Assembly (NCBI RefSeq): GCF_021653995.1
Contig: NZ_JAJJOZ010000002.1
Span: 434,001 to 498,000, forward strand
DNA length: 64,000 nt
Direction of reading: 5' to 3'
Source: Allopusillimonas lactea
GTDB taxonomy: Bacteria > Pseudomonadota > Gammaproteobacteria > Burkholderiales > Burkholderiaceae_B
The notes under the pieces were generated by a model. That model was given only the letters and a program-made list of their open reading frames with translations, ran no database searches and had not been told where the DNA came from. Position numbers and translations under genes: made by a program. Shown piece by piece: positions 28,361 to 37,034 of the stretch. Numbering within the stretch: the stretch's first letter is position 1; each line of letters begins with the position of its first letter.

Positions 28361-29351
28361 GCCCGCGTATGCCGGCGATGCCATGCGCGCCATGCGCGCG
28401 GGCCTCGTTGAGCGTGGCGGGCGACTGGCCCCCGATGGCGTACACCGGCAGCGCTGCCTGCTGGGCCAATGCGGCAAAGGCTGGCCAGCCTATACCCGGC
28501 ACGCCAGGGTGCGAGGGGGTGTCAAGCACATGGCCCACCACCACAAAATCCGCATCCAGCGCCCGTGCGGCCTGTAGTTCTTGTGCCGTATGGGCGGAAA
28601 CGCCCAATAGATGGCCATTGCGGCCCGAGGCGCCCGGTGGTGCCTCCTGGGGCGGCGGGGTGGGGGCGTGCCGAGGCGCGCGGGCCAGGGCGTCTTGCGC
28701 ACGCATGTGCACGCCATCGGCCTCGGCCCACCATGCCTCGGGGTGGATGCTGTTGATCAGGCAGCGTGCGCCATGGGCGTGGCAGCATTGCAGCACCTGC
28801 CGGAAGGCATCCAGGCATTGCGCCTCGTTGGCCGCCAGGCCGGGTTCGCGAAATTGCACCAGCCGCACGCCTTTGCGCAGCGCGGTGTCGAGGGTGGCAA
28901 GGTAGCGAGGCAGCGCCGCAGCATGACCGATCGAGGTAATGAGGTAGTGCGCGGGCAACTGTGCCCAGCGCATGGGGGGGTGGGTGGCTGGCAGCAGCGG
29001 TTGGACGGGCAGCGGCTGCGCCTGCGGATCGACCCATGCCAGTTGCTGGCCTTCCAGGCCTTGCGGCTCGCCTTCCCAGCCAGTGACGCGGCAGAAAGAA
29101 AGGCGAACGATATTTTTGCTGTATTCGTGCGTATAGGTGACCCAGGGCGTGGCTTGGGTGACGCGGATGCCGAGTTCTTCGTGCAACTCGCGCGCCAGGG
29201 CCTGCAGCACTGTTTCGCCAGGCTCGAGCTTGCCGCCCGGCAGCTCCCACCAGCCCGGCCAAGGCTTGTCGGCAGGCCGCTGGGCCAGCAGTACCGCGCC
29301 ATCGTGGCGCAGGATCAGCCCGGCGGCAACCTCGACAAAGGGTTTGGTCAT
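28308..29351 (-). CDS. Nudix (MutT-like) hydrolase fused to a ThiE-like domain
   Basis: A two-domain protein of 347 residues. Residues 1-130 are a MutT-type Nudix hydrolase, with the exact Nudix box GGKLEPGETVLQALARE and following EEL (about 39-62), expected to remove 8-oxo-dGTP. Residues 135-345 resemble thiamine-phosphate synthase (HYLITS start, VRLVQFREPGL, ADGVHM, VVVGHVLDTPSHPG, YAIGG). This fusion is common in beta- and gammaproteobacteria; whether the ThiE half is catalytic is unclear. ATG 29351 overlaps the stop of a possible 50-residue ORF as ATGA. The 3' end overlaps the efflux channel gene on the other strand. Confidence 0.9.
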   Translation of the reverse strand: MTKPFVEVAAGLILRHDGAVLLAQRPADKPWPGWWELPGGKLEPGETVLQALARELHEELGIRVTQATPWVTYTHEYSKNIVRLSFCRVTGWEGEPQGLEGQQLAWVDPQAQPLPVQPLLPATHPPMRWAQLPAHYLITSIGHAAALPRYLATLDTALRKGVRLVQFREPGLAANEAQCLDAFRQVLQCCHAHGARCLINSIHPEAWWAEADGVHMRAQDALARAPRHAPTPPPQEAPPGASGRNGHLLGVSAHTAQELQAARALDADFVVVGHVLDTPSHPGVPGIGWPAFAALAQQAALPVYAIGGQSPATLNEARAHGAHGIAGIRGLSACSTPSHPIPHPARQ

Positions 29352-29500
29352 GAACGGCCTTGAGAGCGGCCCGTATCGGACCGGGGCGGGTTGGTGCCGG
29401 CCAGCGAGGCGCGGCGGCGTGCCAGTGCGCCGGCGCGACCGTTGAGCGCGATGCGTTGACGGGAAGTGCGGGAAGGCGAGGGAGTGCTAGGTTTGAACAT
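29348..29500 (-). CDS. Possible small arginine-rich protein, 50 residues
   Basis: A short frame (MFKPSTPSPSRTSRQRIALN... ending GRSQGRS) whose stop overlaps the Nudix start as ATGA. Composition is Arg/Ser/Ala-rich with no hydrophobic segment. The overlap, the direction and the lack of another gene in this 232-base gap favour a real gene, but its ribosome site is poor (CCTGG only) and GC-rich DNA opens such frames by chance. I do not recognise the product. It could act as a leader peptide coupling to the Nudix gene. Confidence 0.35.
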   Translation of the reverse strand: MFKPSTPSPSRTSRQRIALNGRAGALARRRASLAGTNPPRSDTGRSQGRS

Positions 29501-29519
29501 GACCAGGGTTCAGGGTGGT

Positions 29520-29552
29520 AAAAAAAACGGTTCATGCCCGCCGTTGGGCGGG
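29520..29552 (-). terminator. Imperfect intrinsic terminator after the DUF815 gene
   Basis: On the minus strand CCCGCC-CAAC-GGCGGG forms a hairpin and eight T follow, but nine bases separate stem and T-run, more than usual. Termination may be partial, allowing read-through into the small ORF and Nudix gene. Confidence 0.35.
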
Positions 29553-29583
29553 TACTGCGGTATTGAATTGGACGCGTGGCGGA

Positions 29584-30450
29584 TCAGGTGTGGCGCGCGG
29601 CCCAGTCGCGCGCAAACTGACGCGCCACGCGCCCGGAGCGCGAGCCACGCTCGAGCGCCCACTGCAGCGCCTCGGTGCGCGAGGCGTCGATGTCTTGCTG
29701 TGTACAGCCGTGCTGCGCCAGCCAGTAGTTGACGATGTCGAGGTAGTCATCCTGGCGGAAGGGGTAGAACGACAGCCAGATGCCGAAGCGTTCGGACAGT
29801 GAGATTTTTTCTTCGACTGTTTCGCCTGGGTGGATTTCGCCGTCGCTTTGATGCTGCGCCGCCAGGTTTTCGCTCATGTATTCGGGCATGAGGTGGCGGC
29901 GGTTGGACGTTGCGTAGATGAGCACGTTGTCGCCGGAGGACGATACCGAGCCGTCGAGCACGGATTTGAGCGCCTTATAGCCGGCTTCGCCTTCCTCGAA
30001 GGAAAGGTCGTCGCTGAAAATGATGAAGCGCTCGGGCCGGCCGGCGACCATGTCGACGATGTCGCCCAGATCGCCCATGTCGGATTTGTCGACCTCGATC
30101 AGGCGCAGGCCGCGGCTGCCGTAGGCGGCCAGCATCGCCTTGACCAGTGAGCTTTTCCCCGTGCCGCGTGCACCGGTCATGAGTACGTTGTTGGCCGGCT
30201 TGCCTTCCAGAAAGTGCAGCGTGTTGCGTTCGATGACCGCCTTTTGCCGGTCGATGTGCTGCAGATCTTCGGTATGGATGGTGGCTACATGGCGAATGGC
30301 GTCGAGCCAGCCGCGCGCACCTTGCTTGCGCCAGCGGTACGCATGAGCGGACCAGTCGGTGTCGGGTGGCGCGGGGGGCAGCCAGGCCTCGAGTTGCGCC
30401 AGCACGCGCTCCGCGCGGGCAACCAGGGTGCCAAGATCTGGGGAAGTCAA
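29584..30450 (-). CDS. DUF815 family AAA-type ATPase
   Basis: A 288-residue ATP-binding protein of the DUF815 family. Walker A is MTGARGTGKSS (about 91-101), Walker B is IIFSDDLSF, and the family's SNRRHLMPE and SERFGIWLSFYPF segments follow. Function is unknown; the fold is AAA+ and cytoplasmic. TTG 30450 is chosen because GGAG lies 7 bases upstream and the product then begins LTSPDLGTLVARAE, as relatives do; an ATG at 30516 would add 22 residues that look non-coding. It diverges from ispB; the 165-base gap holds the ispB -10. Confidence 0.88.
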   Translation of the reverse strand: MTSPDLGTLVARAERVLAQLEAWLPPAPPDTDWSAHAYRWRKQGARGWLDAIRHVATIHTEDLQHIDRQKAVIERNTLHFLEGKPANNVLMTGARGTGKSSLVKAMLAAYGSRGLRLIEVDKSDMGDLGDIVDMVAGRPERFIIFSDDLSFEEGEAGYKALKSVLDGSVSSSGDNVLIYATSNRRHLMPEYMSENLAAQHQSDGEIHPGETVEEKISLSERFGIWLSFYPFRQDDYLDIVNYWLAQHGCTQQDIDASRTEALQWALERGSRSGRVARQFARDWAARHT

Positions 30451-30554
30451 CGGAATTCTCCGATATCCGGAAGGCAGAAAAACTATTATTATCGCGCATT
30501 TGACGCAGGTCGGCATCCGGCGGCCTGGGCACCGCGTGGCTTGGGTGCCTCACG

Positions 30555-30560
30555 TATAAT
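30555..30560 (+). promoter_or_regulatory. Consensus -10 (TATAAT) for ispB
   Basis: A perfect TATAAT lies 55 bases before the ispB TTG start. The -35 position is GC-rich and matches poorly, so an activator or weak -35 is likely. Confidence 0.55.
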
Positions 30561-30615
30561 CCTAGCCTTGATATTTCGGGCTTTGCGCCGCCCCAACCTT
30601 GTTCCGGACAACGTT

Positions 30616-31581
30616 TTGAGCCTCACAGAGTTAATTACCCCGATTTCGGATGACATGAAGGCAGTCGATGCCGTCATTCGCGCACGCCTCAACTCCGACG
30701 TCGTCCTGATTCGCACTATCGGCGATTACATCATCGGCGCTGGCGGCAAGCGTATGCGTCCGGCCATGCTGCTGCTCGTGGCCAATGCGTTGGGTTACAG
30801 CGGCCGCAATCATCATCTGCTGGCCGCTGTGGTCGAGTTCATCCACACGGCTACCTTGCTGCACGACGACGTGGTCGACGAATCCGATCTGCGGCGCGGG
30901 CGCAGCACCGCCAATGCCATGTTCGGCAACGCCGCCAGCGTGCTGGTGGGCGACTATCTCTATTCGCGCTCGTTCGAAATGATGGTCGAATCCGGCTCTA
31001 TGCCCGCGATGACGGTGCTGTCCGGCGCCACCACCATAATTGCCGAGGGTGAAGTGCTGCAACTGCTCAACGTGCACGACCCCGATGTATCGCTCGATCG
31101 CTACCTTCAGGTTGTGCGCTACAAAACCGCCAAGCTGTTCGAGGCGGCTGCTGAGGTGGGCGCCATCGTGGCCGGCGCCACTGCCGGGCAACAGGCGGCG
31201 GCTGCCGCCTACGGCCGCCACATCGGCACCGCCTTCCAGCTCATCGACGACGTACTGGATTACTCCGGCGACGTTCATGTGCTGGGCAAGAGCCTGGGCG
31301 ACGACCTGCGCGAAGGCAAGCCTACACTGCCGCTTATCCGCGTCATGGAAACCGGCACAGCCGAGCAGCGCGAGTTGGTGCGCAATGCCATCAGCGAAGG
31401 CGCGGGCGATTTCACCGCCGTGGCCCGCGCCATCCAGCAAACCGATGCACTCGAATACACCCGCCAGGCCGCCCTCGCCGAGGCCGAACTGGCTCGCCAG
31501 GCGCTCGAAGGCCTGCCCGTTTCCGTTCATCGTGAAACTTTGCTAAAATTCTGTTCCTTCGCGGTCGATCGGGACCGTTAA
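30616..31581 (+). CDS. ispB: Octaprenyl diphosphate synthase
   Basis: Makes the polyprenyl side chain of ubiquinone by adding isopentenyl units to farnesyl diphosphate; cytoplasmic trans-prenyltransferase. The 321-residue product has GGKRMRPAM, the first aspartate-rich motif in LLHDDVVDESDLRRG and the second in FQLIDDVLDYSGD. TTG 30616 is chosen because it gives the usual N-terminus SLTELITPISDDMKAV; the first ATG would cut 12 residues. It is followed by tRNA-Pro, the typical Alcaligenaceae order. UbiB at the left end serves the same pathway. Confidence 0.94.
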   Translation: MSLTELITPISDDMKAVDAVIRARLNSDVVLIRTIGDYIIGAGGKRMRPAMLLLVANALGYSGRNHHLLAAVVEFIHTATLLHDDVVDESDLRRGRSTANAMFGNAASVLVGDYLYSRSFEMMVESGSMPAMTVLSGATTIIAEGEVLQLLNVHDPDVSLDRYLQVVRYKTAKLFEAAAEVGAIVAGATAGQQAAAAAYGRHIGTAFQLIDDVLDYSGDVHVLGKSLGDDLREGKPTLPLIRVMETGTAEQRELVRNAISEGAGDFTAVARAIQQTDALEYTRQAALAEAELARQALEGLPVSVHRETLLKFCSFAVDRDR

Positions 31582-31649
31582 GCAAAAATCCCGCGCCACG
31601 GGTAACAGGCCGCACCGCAAGGTGTCGCCGCCGCGGCAAAGCTTCAAAT

Positions 31650-31726
31650 CGGGGCGTAGCTCAGCCTGGTAGAGTACTGCGTTCGGGACGCAGGAGTCGC
31701 ATGTTCGAATCATGTCGCCCCGACCA
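31650..31726 (+). tRNA. tRNA-Pro (anticodon CGG)
   Basis: A 77-base cloverleaf with CCA encoded. The acceptor stem is CGGGGCG/CGCCCCG with discriminator A, the D loop has AGCCTGGTAGAG, the anticodon stem is CTGCG/CGCAG around TTCGGGA (anticodon CGG), and the T loop is TTCGAAT. It is 68 bases after ispB. No duplicated 3' end or integrase is found nearby, so the site appears unoccupied by a mobile element. Confidence 0.96.
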
Positions 31727-31737
31727 CCGTTTTTCAA

Positions 31738-31780
31738 ACAAAAAGCCCTTGGCAAAAAATCGCCAAGGGCTTTTTGTTTT
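31738..31780 (+). terminator. Intrinsic terminator after ispB/tRNA-Pro
   Basis: ACAAAAAGCCCTTGGC and GCCAAGGGCTTTTTGT pair perfectly around an 8-base loop and are followed by a T-rich tract. The stem is A/T-flanked, so it can work in both directions. The next 240 bases hold no gene I can support. Confidence 0.9.
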
Positions 31781-32022
31781 TGGTACGCGGTGCGTAAACC
31801 CGGTTATTACGGTTTCTCTACTGCCCAGGCCGCTGTTCAGCCCCTAAGCACGGCACACTATTTTGAATGCGCCTGCCAAGAAGCAACACGAGTCGCCCAA
31901 ACAGGCGGAGCGACGATCCCTGACCTCTGCGCGGCACCGCATGCTGGCGGCATTGCGTGCTGGCCTTTGCATGGTATTCGGGCGATACTGGCAAAATGTT
32001 GATTTTTCTGAGTTTTTTCTAA

Positions 32023-32745
32023 ATGTTCGGGGATGCGCCTGCGGGCCGACCCGGATATCACACCCGCATAGAACGCGTAGCGATTCCTGATGGCGAGGAT
32101 CTGTGGATCCGGTCTCTGCGCGATCGGCAGCAGTTCCACGATCCTGACGGCCAAGCCCTGCGCCTGGGCATTTGTTCGGCCTCGTGGCCGCTGTTCGGCT
32201 TGATCTGGCCATCCAGCCTGATATTGGCCGCGCGGCTGTCGCGGCGCAGTGTCTGCCCTGACGAGCGCGTGCTGGAAATTGGCTGTGGCCTAGGCATTCC
32301 TACGCTGGTTGGGCGCCGCCGCGGGGCGTGCATGACGGCGAGTGACCGTCATCCGCTGGCGCAGCGCTTTCTGGAGATCAATGCGCGGCTTAACGACGTA
32401 CCGGCGGTCAAGTATCGGCATGGGCAATGGGGTGAAGGGCGCGATATATGCGTACGCGACATTGGCATTGAGCCGCTCAGTGCCCGATACGATCTTATCC
32501 TTGGCAGTGATCTGCTCTACGACCGCAACGCCCCGGCGGCGCTTGCGGACTTCCTGGATGATCATGCCGCGGCCAGCGCCGAGGTCTGGATCATCGACCC
32601 TGATCGGGGCCACAGGCCGGCGTTCAACCGCCATATGGCTGGCTTCGGCTTCGAATTGGTAGAGCAAGAGCGGCTGGACGCTGTTGCAGCCCCGGCATCG
32701 GGGCAGCCGTACAAGGGGCGGCTGCTGGTTTATTGCCGCGGCTGA
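32023..32745 (+). CDS. Class I SAM-dependent methyltransferase (METTL-like)
   Basis: A 240-residue methyltransferase. SAM motif I is VLEIGCGLGIPTLV (about 83-96), the acidic residue follows in MTASDRHPLAQ, and the post-motif DLILGSDLLYDRN is the [DE]xxY-like signature of the METTL21/lysine methyltransferase class. There is no signal peptide. The first 15 residues (MFGDAPAGRPGYHT) are weakly supported, and no good ribosome site is visible, so the start may be slightly different. The substrate is not known: protein lysine methylation is the family's usual role. It is a lone gene between the tRNA terminator and psiF. Confidence 0.78.
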   Translation: MFGDAPAGRPGYHTRIERVAIPDGEDLWIRSLRDRQQFHDPDGQALRLGICSASWPLFGLIWPSSLILAARLSRRSVCPDERVLEIGCGLGIPTLVGRRRGACMTASDRHPLAQRFLEINARLNDVPAVKYRHGQWGEGRDICVRDIGIEPLSARYDLILGSDLLYDRNAPAALADFLDDHAAASAEVWIIDPDRGHRPAFNRHMAGFGFELVEQERLDAVAAPASGQPYKGRLLVYCRG

Positions 32746-32883
32746 GCCGCTCCGCCGTTAATTTCCTGTTGCATTCTTTGCTATTGTTTTCCCGTGATTT
32801 TGCGCCTGCATACTTGTTTTTGCCAAGATCGGAACGCATGATAGGCACACCCCAATCCGGGGCGGCTCATCTGGAGATCTCTT

Positions 32884-33237
32884 ATGCGTACCGTTTCACT
32901 GCGAACCCTATTGTTTGCCGCGCTGCTCGGCGGTGCGATGGCCCTGCCGGCCGCAGCGCAACCGTCGGCAGCCAAAGAGGCAGGTGCCGCCTCTTCTGGC
33001 AAGCCGCTGACGGCACAACAGCAGCGCATGGCAACCTGCAACAATCAGGCCAAAGGCAAGGCGGGCGAGGAGCGCAAGGCTTTCATGAGCCGCTGTCTGA
33101 AAGGTGAAAACGGCACCCCGGACAAGGCATTAACGGCACAGCAGCAGCGCATGAAGGATTGCAATGCGCAGGCCAGCAGCAAAAGCCTTAAGGGCGACGC
33201 TCGCAAGGCATTCATGAGCACTTGCTTGAAGGGGTAG
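32884..33237 (+). CDS. PsiF repeat-containing secreted protein
   Basis: A 117-residue exported protein with a signal peptide ending in ALPAAAQ (about 26) and two PsiF repeats, each starting LTAQQQRM, containing a CN.QA motif and ending in ERKAFMS.CLKG. The paired cysteines in each repeat may form disulfides in the periplasm. PsiF was first seen as a phosphate-starvation-induced gene in E. coli, where its role is unknown; no Pho box is visible here. The end overlaps the convergent nitroreductase gene by 26 bases. Confidence 0.9.
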   Translation: MRTVSLRTLLFAALLGGAMALPAAAQPSAAKEAGAASSGKPLTAQQQRMATCNNQAKGKAGEERKAFMSRCLKGENGTPDKALTAQQQRMKDCNAQASSKSLKGDARKAFMSTCLKG

Positions 33238-33949
33238 GCGCGGCCTGGGGCGTTGCTGCGGCCTGTACGTCGCTGTCGTGAAACGTCACGAACTCGTCCA
33301 GGGCGATACGCTCTGGGCGGTAGCGGTTGGCGGGGCAGTCGGGGTCTTCGTAGCCGATGGAAATGCCGCAGATGACAGTCTGGTCGTCGGCAATGCCCAG
33401 TACTTGTTTGACCAGATCGGGGTAGTTGGCCAGGGCGGCTTGGGGGCAGGTGTGCAGGCCCACGCCGCGCGCGGCGATCATGATGTTCTGCAGGAACATG
33501 CCGTAATCCAGCCAGCTCCCTTTCTCCAGATCGTTGTCGATGGTGAAGAGCAATACGACGGGGGCGTCGAAAAACTGATAATTGCGGCCGTGCTGGGCGG
33601 CGCTGGCGGCGCGGTCGCCCTTCTGGATGCCCAGTGTGCTGTACAGGCCCCATCCGGTTTCACGCCGGCGCGCCAGATACGGTTGGCGCCAGTTTACGGG
33701 GTAGTACTCGTACTCGCGCCGCGCGGGCTCGCCGCGATCATGGGCGTCGCTCAACAGTTCGGACAGCCGGCGGCGCGCGTCTCCTTGCACCACGTGCACT
33801 TTCCAGGGCTGAATGTTGCTGCCGCTGGGTGCATGGCGGGCGATATTCAGAATATCCTGGATGAGCCGCGGCTCGACGGCCCGCGGCAGAAAGCCGCGTA
33901 CGCTGCGGCGCGAGGTGATGGCTTCTGCGACGCAATTGGATGCGGGCAT
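33212..33949 (-). CDS. Nitroreductase family FMN oxidoreductase
   Basis: A 245-residue flavin reductase. The N-terminal FMN-binding signature SRRSVRGFLPRAVE is followed by ARHAPSGSNIQPWKVHVV (about 37-54), and the late GIADDQTVICGISIGYED segment is typical of the nitroreductase/BluB fold. An AGGAG lies 8 bases before the ATG. It is the third gene of a gntR-dehydrogenase-nitroreductase operon (27-base gap to the dehydrogenase), which makes a role in an oxidative catabolic route likely. BluB is an alternative, but its position away from cobalamin genes and the sequence pattern favour a general nitro- or enone-reductase. Confidence 0.87.
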   Translation of the reverse strand: MPASNCVAEAITSRRSVRGFLPRAVEPRLIQDILNIARHAPSGSNIQPWKVHVVQGDARRRLSELLSDAHDRGEPARREYEYYPVNWRQPYLARRRETGWGLYSTLGIQKGDRAASAAQHGRNYQFFDAPVVLLFTIDNDLEKGSWLDYGMFLQNIMIAARGVGLHTCPQAALANYPDLVKQVLGIADDQTVICGISIGYEDPDCPANRYRPERIALDEFVTFHDSDVQAAATPQAAPTPSSKCS

Positions 33950-33976
33950 GGGGGTGTCTCCTGAAGGTGGGCGGCT

Positions 33977-36900
33977 TCAGTCCGCCAGAGCGCGTTCCAG
34001 TACGCATGCGATATGCACGGCCTTGCGCGAGGGCTCGCCCCGGGTGCCGTCAGCGATCTGGTGGCGGCAGCTGGTGCCGTCTGCCACGATGAGCGTTTCG
34101 GCGGAGGTGGCGCGCACCGCCGGCAGCAGCGCGAGTTCTGCCATGCGCATTGAGACATTGTAATGCGCGGCGTCGTAGCCAAAGCTGCCCGCCATGCCAC
34201 AGCAGCTTGATTCGATCAGGCTGGCTTCAAGCTCCGGAATCAACCGCAGGATGCGCAGTGCCGGTTGCACCGCGTCGAATGCTTTCTGATGACAGTGTCC
34301 GTGCAGCAAGGCTTTGCGTTCCGGCAGTGCTTTGAGTTTCAGTGTGGCACGACCCGCTTCGATCTCGCGCGCCAGGAACTCTTCGAACAGGAATGACTGG
34401 CGGGCCAGTGTTTGCGCGGCATCGCCCAGGCCCAGTGCCAGATATTCGTCGCGCAGCCCGAGCAGACAGGAGGGCTCCAGGCCCACGATGGGTACACCGC
34501 GCTCGGCGAAAGGCAGCAGTGCATCGATCATGCGGTGGGCTTCGCCGCGGGCGTCGTCCACGAGCCCCGCGGCCAGGTAGGTGCGGCCGCAGCAGAGCGG
34601 CCGGCCAGGCTGGCGGTCGGCGGCCGAAGGCCGAGCAACGTATACCTGGTAGCCAGCGGCGCGCAGAACGCGCAGCGCCGCGTGCGCGTTCTCAGCGTCG
34701 AAGTAATTGTTGAACGTATCGGCGAACAATACGACATCCGCCTCGCGCGCATCGGCGGAGTTGGCGTGGTCGAGAAAGGTGCGGCGGCGCCAGGCCGGCA
34801 ATGTGCGCTGCGCCGAGAAGCCCAGCAGTTTTTCGGAGAGCCTTGCCATGCCGGGCAGCGTATCGCGCAGGTTGGCAAGCCACGGCAGACGCGCCGCCCA
34901 TGGTGCCCAGCGCGGCAGTGTGGCGATGATCCTGTCCTTGAGCGGAACGCCATGTTTGCGGTGGCGCTGGTGCAGCACTTCGATTTTCATGCGCGCCATA
35001 TCGATGCCTGTGGGGCAGTCGCGCTTGCAGCCCTTGCAACTGACGCACAGATCCAGGGCCTCGCGCACGGCATCCCCCTGCAGCGCGTCGGGCCCGAGCT
35101 GCCCCGAAAGTGCCATGCGCAGCGTGTTGGCGCGGCCTCGAGTCAGGTGCTGCTCATCAAGGGTGACACGGTAGCTTGGGCACATAGTGCCGGCGTCGAA
35201 TTTGCGGCAGTGGCCATTGTTGTTGCACATTTCAACCGCCTTGGCCAGGCCGCCAGTGCTGTCGCCGCCGCTGCCCGGTTTGCCGGTCGCACCTGTGGCT
35301 GCGTCGGCCTGAACATTCCATGCCGACCAGTCCAATGCGGGCTTGATGGTGATGGTGCGATAGTTGGGTGGGAAGCGGAACGTGGTGCGATCATCCATTT
35401 TTCCGCAGTGCACGATTTTTCCTGGGTTCATCAGCCCATCGGGATCGAACAGATCTTTGACTTCTTCGAACGCGCGCGTCAGCCGCGGGCCGAACTGCCA
35501 CGACACCCATTCGCTGCGTACCAGGCCGTCGCCATGTTCGCCTGAAAACGCGCCTTTGTATTCGCGCACTAAGGCGCTGGCCTCTTCGGCGATGGCACGC
35601 ATGCGCTGCGCGCCGTCGCGCCGCATGTCGAGAATCGGCCGCACATGCAGGGTGCCGACGGATGCATGGGCATACCAGGTGCCGCGCGTGCCGTGCTTCT
35701 CGAATACTTCTGTCAGGCGGCGAGTGTATTCGGCCAGGTGTTCAAGCGGTACGGCGCAGTCTTCGATGAACGAAACCGGCTTGCCGTCACCGCGCATGCT
35801 CATCATGATATTCAACCCTGCCTTGCGTACGTCCCACAGGGCTTTTTGCTGCGCGGCATCCGGCATGCGCACGACCGCATCCGGCAGACCCAGGCTAGCC
35901 ATGAGATCGACCAAATCGTCCAGGCGCGCGCGGTCGCGTTCGGGATTGTCGCTGGCGAACTCGACCAATAATATGGCCTGCGGCTCGCCGATCAGGGCGC
36001 GATCGATCACAGGCCGGAAGGCGGGGTTTTCGCGCGCCAGGTCGATCATCGTGCGATCCACCAGTTCGACGGCACAGGGCTCGAGCTGCACAATGTGCCG
36101 CGTCATGTCCATGGCTTGATAGAACGTCGGGAAATTGACCACGCCCAACGTCTTGCTGGATGGCAGCCGTGCAAGCTTGAGGGTAATCTGGCGGGTATAT
36201 GCCAGCGTTCCTTCACTGCCCACGAGCAGGTGTGCCAGATTGACGCTGCCGGGCGGCCCATAGGGGCGGGGGTTGCGGGGCTGGTAAATATCCAGGTTAT
36301 AGCCGCCTACGCGGCGCAGCACTGCGGGTACACGCCGCGCGATCTCGGCCTGTTCGCGCGCCGCGATGCCCGAGAGCCCTTCCATGATGCGGCGTACACG
36401 ATCAGGTGTGTTCCGCATCTGCTCGACGTTGGTAAAACAGGCCAAGGTGCCGTCCATGAGTTCGGCATCGATGCCGAGCACGTTGTGCACCATATTGCCG
36501 TAGGCGATCGAACGAGAACCGCATGAGTTGTTGCCTGCCATACCGCCGATCGTGCATTGGGCCGCTGTGCTGACATCTACGGGAAACCAGAGGCCGTGCG
36601 GCTTGAGCCAGGCATTTAGGTGGTCGAGCACAATGCCGGGCTGTACGGTGACCGTCATGGCCTGCGCATCGAAATCCATGATCTGGTTCAGGTGCTTGCT
36701 GTTATCGATGACCAGCGCCGCGCCCACTGTCTGACCGCACTGCGAGGTGCCCGCGCCGCGTGCCAGCACCGGCACGCCGAGTTCGCGGCATAGGGCCAGC
36801 GCGGCGGACACATCGTCCACCGATTGGGGGATCAGCACGCCTACCGGGTCGATCTGGTAAATCGATGCATCAGTGGCATAGCGACCGCGGTCGGCGGCGC

Positions 36901-37003
36901 CAAACAGCACATCACCTGCCACCGCGCGGCGCAAGCGCAGCGCCAGCTCGCGTTGTTGGGCGTAGGGAGACGGGGGGATCAGGTGAGAGTGGGGCGCGTT
37001 CAT
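33977..37003 (-). CDS. FAD- and Fe-S-containing 2-hydroxyacid dehydrogenase (YdiJ-like)
   Basis: A 1008-residue fusion. Residues about 45-560 are an FAD-linked oxidase (PCMH fold; ARGAGTSQCGQTVG, GGMAGNNSCGSRS) with the FAD-oxidase C-terminal domain (YAHASVGTLHVRP, GEHGDGLVRSEW). Residues about 590-1000 are a GlpC-like Fe-S part: MCNNNGHCRKF, a CVSCKGCKRDCPTG cluster motif, and CCG-type motifs (RPLCCGRTYLAAG, ESSCCGMAGSFG). Proteins of this layout oxidise D-2-hydroxyglutarate or D-lactate and pass electrons to the chain. The context with a TTT transporter suggests its substrate is an imported hydroxy- or dicarboxylate. The ribosome site AGGAG lies inside a 12-bp palindrome (CAGGAGCTCCTG, 37004-37015). 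Confidence 0.9.
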   Translation of the reverse strand: MNAPHSHLIPPSPYAQQRELALRLRRAVAGDVLFGAADRGRYATDASIYQIDPVGVLIPQSVDDVSAALALCRELGVPVLARGAGTSQCGQTVGAALVIDNSKHLNQIMDFDAQAMTVTVQPGIVLDHLNAWLKPHGLWFPVDVSTAAQCTIGGMAGNNSCGSRSIAYGNMVHNVLGIDAELMDGTLACFTNVEQMRNTPDRVRRIMEGLSGIAAREQAEIARRVPAVLRRVGGYNLDIYQPRNPRPYGPPGSVNLAHLLVGSEGTLAYTRQITLKLARLPSSKTLGVVNFPTFYQAMDMTRHIVQLEPCAVELVDRTMIDLARENPAFRPVIDRALIGEPQAILLVEFASDNPERDRARLDDLVDLMASLGLPDAVVRMPDAAQQKALWDVRKAGLNIMMSMRGDGKPVSFIEDCAVPLEHLAEYTRRLTEVFEKHGTRGTWYAHASVGTLHVRPILDMRRDGAQRMRAIAEEASALVREYKGAFSGEHGDGLVRSEWVSWQFGPRLTRAFEEVKDLFDPDGLMNPGKIVHCGKMDDRTTFRFPPNYRTITIKPALDWSAWNVQADAATGATGKPGSGGDSTGGLAKAVEMCNNNGHCRKFDAGTMCPSYRVTLDEQHLTRGRANTLRMALSGQLGPDALQGDAVREALDLCVSCKGCKRDCPTGIDMARMKIEVLHQRHRKHGVPLKDRIIATLPRWAPWAARLPWLANLRDTLPGMARLSEKLLGFSAQRTLPAWRRRTFLDHANSADAREADVVLFADTFNNYFDAENAHAALRVLRAAGYQVYVARPSAADRQPGRPLCCGRTYLAAGLVDDARGEAHRMIDALLPFAERGVPIVGLEPSCLLGLRDEYLALGLGDAAQTLARQSFLFEEFLAREIEAGRATLKLKALPERKALLHGHCHQKAFDAVQPALRILRLIPELEASLIESSCCGMAGSFGYDAAHYNVSMRMAELALLPAVRATSAETLIVADGTSCRHQIADGTRGEPSRKAVHIACVLERALAD

Positions 37004-37034
37004 CAGGAGCTCCTGCGGTGGATCGCCGCCAGCG

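Noticed and set aside
31650..31780. tRNA-Pro as an integration site for a mobile element
   Set aside because: No repeated tRNA 3' end, no integrase and normal flanking genes follow.
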